This document shows, piece by piece, positions 63,456-64,000 of a stretch of DNA of 64,000 nucleotides. How positions within the stretch are numbered: position 1 is the first letter of the stretch; each line of letters begins with the position of its first letter. Below the pieces are notes generated by a model, which saw only the letters and a list, made by a program, of their open reading frames with translations, had not been told where the DNA came from and did not search any database. The stretch lies in the IMG/VR virus record IMGVR_UViG_3300021420_000018, positions 59,708-123,707 of that record; one strand, 5' to 3'. Both the position numbers and the translations under genes were made by a program. This DNA comes from a virus.

Positions 63456-64000
63456 TCAGAAAGTGATCACCGGACCGTCGTCGCCAGTGTTAGGCATGAC
63501 AAACTCTAAGGCTCCGTCACTCGGAGGGCTGTGGTATGGCAGACCGTTGTAGTCGTTCGTCAATCCGCCGATGGCGACTCCTGCATATTTCGCGGGACTA
63601 CTGGACGTAATAGCGAAATTGAAATTATCCAGTAAAGATTCCTGTAAGAAGCTTTGCAACGGTTCGTTGACAAACAGCGGATCAGAGGCGCAAAGCTCCC
63701 CAGCGTAAGTGCAATTCCCGCTGCCTGCATTGAAGCCGAAGAACTCGTTCTTCGTTCGAGTCGTCCACATCGAATCGTCGGTTGTGCCAAAGCCACCGGG
63801 GGCCAGGCAAGCCGAATAGCAAAAAGCGACGATTTGCTGTCCGGCAACAATCGGGTTGTTCGGGTCGGTATAGCCTAGAAAAATGTTGTTCCGCATGATG
63901 CGCGGACCGCCGTTGCAGGTGTTCCCAGCTTGGGTAATGTTCACCGTTAGCCCAGTACCGTGCCCTCCACTGGTGGTCTGATTGGTTGTACCGCTAGTGA
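63456..64000 (-). CDS. Beta-helix-like protein, partial (5' end beyond window)
   Basis: The frame is open to base 64000 and starts to the right of the window. Visible residues: GTGLTVNITQAGNTCNGGPR, then IMRNNIFLGYTDPNNPIVAG, and an end region YNGLPYHSPPSDGALEFV, NTGDDGPVITF. The PPSDGALEF ending is typical of extracellular right-handed beta-helix proteins. Confidence 0.6.
   Translation of the reverse strand, partial: TSGTTNQTTSGGHGTGLTVNITQAGNTCNGGPRIMRNNIFLGYTDPNNPIVAGQQIVAFCYSACLAPGGFGTTDDSMWTTRTKNEFFGFNAGSGNCTYAGELCASDPLFVNEPLQSFLQESLLDNFNFAITSSSPAKYAGVAIGGLTNDYNGLPYHSPPSDGALEFVMPNTGDDGPVITF

Noticed and set aside
1-64000. tRNA genes and CRISPR arrays
   Set aside because: No cloverleaf-like sequence or spaced identical repeats were noticed by eye; a tRNA scan could still find one in the few intergenic gaps.

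Overview
This window is a stretch of a tailed double-stranded DNA phage (Caudoviricetes, probably siphovirus-like) or an integrated copy of one. The evidence is a tape measure protein, a -1 frameshifted tail assembly chaperone pair, NlpC/P60, DUF2163 and DUF2460 tail-tip proteins, a gpJ-like protein, a holin-like protein, an M15 endolysin and a complete replication and recombination set. Genes are tightly packed with many ATGA/TGATG start-stop overlaps. All but one lie on the minus strand, so transcription runs right to left. No terminase, portal or capsid gene is visible; they would be expected beyond the right edge. The host cannot be named from sequence. The promoters look like ordinary bacterial sigma-70 promoters, the DNA is moderately GC-rich, and the accessory genes would suit a soil or environmental phage.

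Layout in transcription order (right to left). 64-52.9 kb: secreted or fibre-like structural proteins, including a beta-helix spike with a signal peptide and a 1330-residue DKW-repeat protein, then tail proteins and the tail tube. 52.9-52.1 kb: the only plus-strand gene, an HNH endonuclease with its own promoter. 52-41.8 kb: tail chaperones (frameshift), tape measure, tail tip and receptor-binding region. 41.7-36.9 kb: holin-like protein, a lipoprotein, secreted proteins, a papain-like protease, a secreted HNH nuclease, a GIY-YIG endonuclease and the M15 endolysin. 36.9-26.4 kb: RHH regulator, RecT, PD-(D/E)XK exonuclease, HerA-like ATPase, RusA, a GDP-mannose 3,5-epimerase-like enzyme and a ParB-like protein. 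26.4-18.3 kb: a promoter-led early block of small zinc-binding (SWIM), membrane, DUF1257, DUF2997 and AAA+ proteins. 18.3-1 kb: Ku, WGR-ATP ligase, clamp-loader-like ATPase, LuxR-type HTH, XRE-type HTH, methyltransferase-like protein, DUF5131, HD protein, ParB and the start of DnaB.

Three unusual patterns stand out. First, twelve copies of an almost invariant leader, AAGGGAGAATC, precede starts in the early region. Six of them are preceded by a small hairpin with covarying stem and a conserved 8-nt loop, RCCGNNAA, which looks like a post-transcriptional regulon. Second, at least seven otherwise unrelated early proteins end in the same tail, roughly P-[RK]-R-x-I-x-[LF]-[DE], and Ku and the AAA+ ATPase carry related segments near their C-termini. 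Third, the phage encodes both Ku and an ATP-dependent ligase, a possible self-contained end-joining system. The DUF1257/DUF2997/SWIM cluster travels with an AAA+ ATPase whose Walker B precedes Walker A. Nine or so homing-type endonucleases are scattered through the window.
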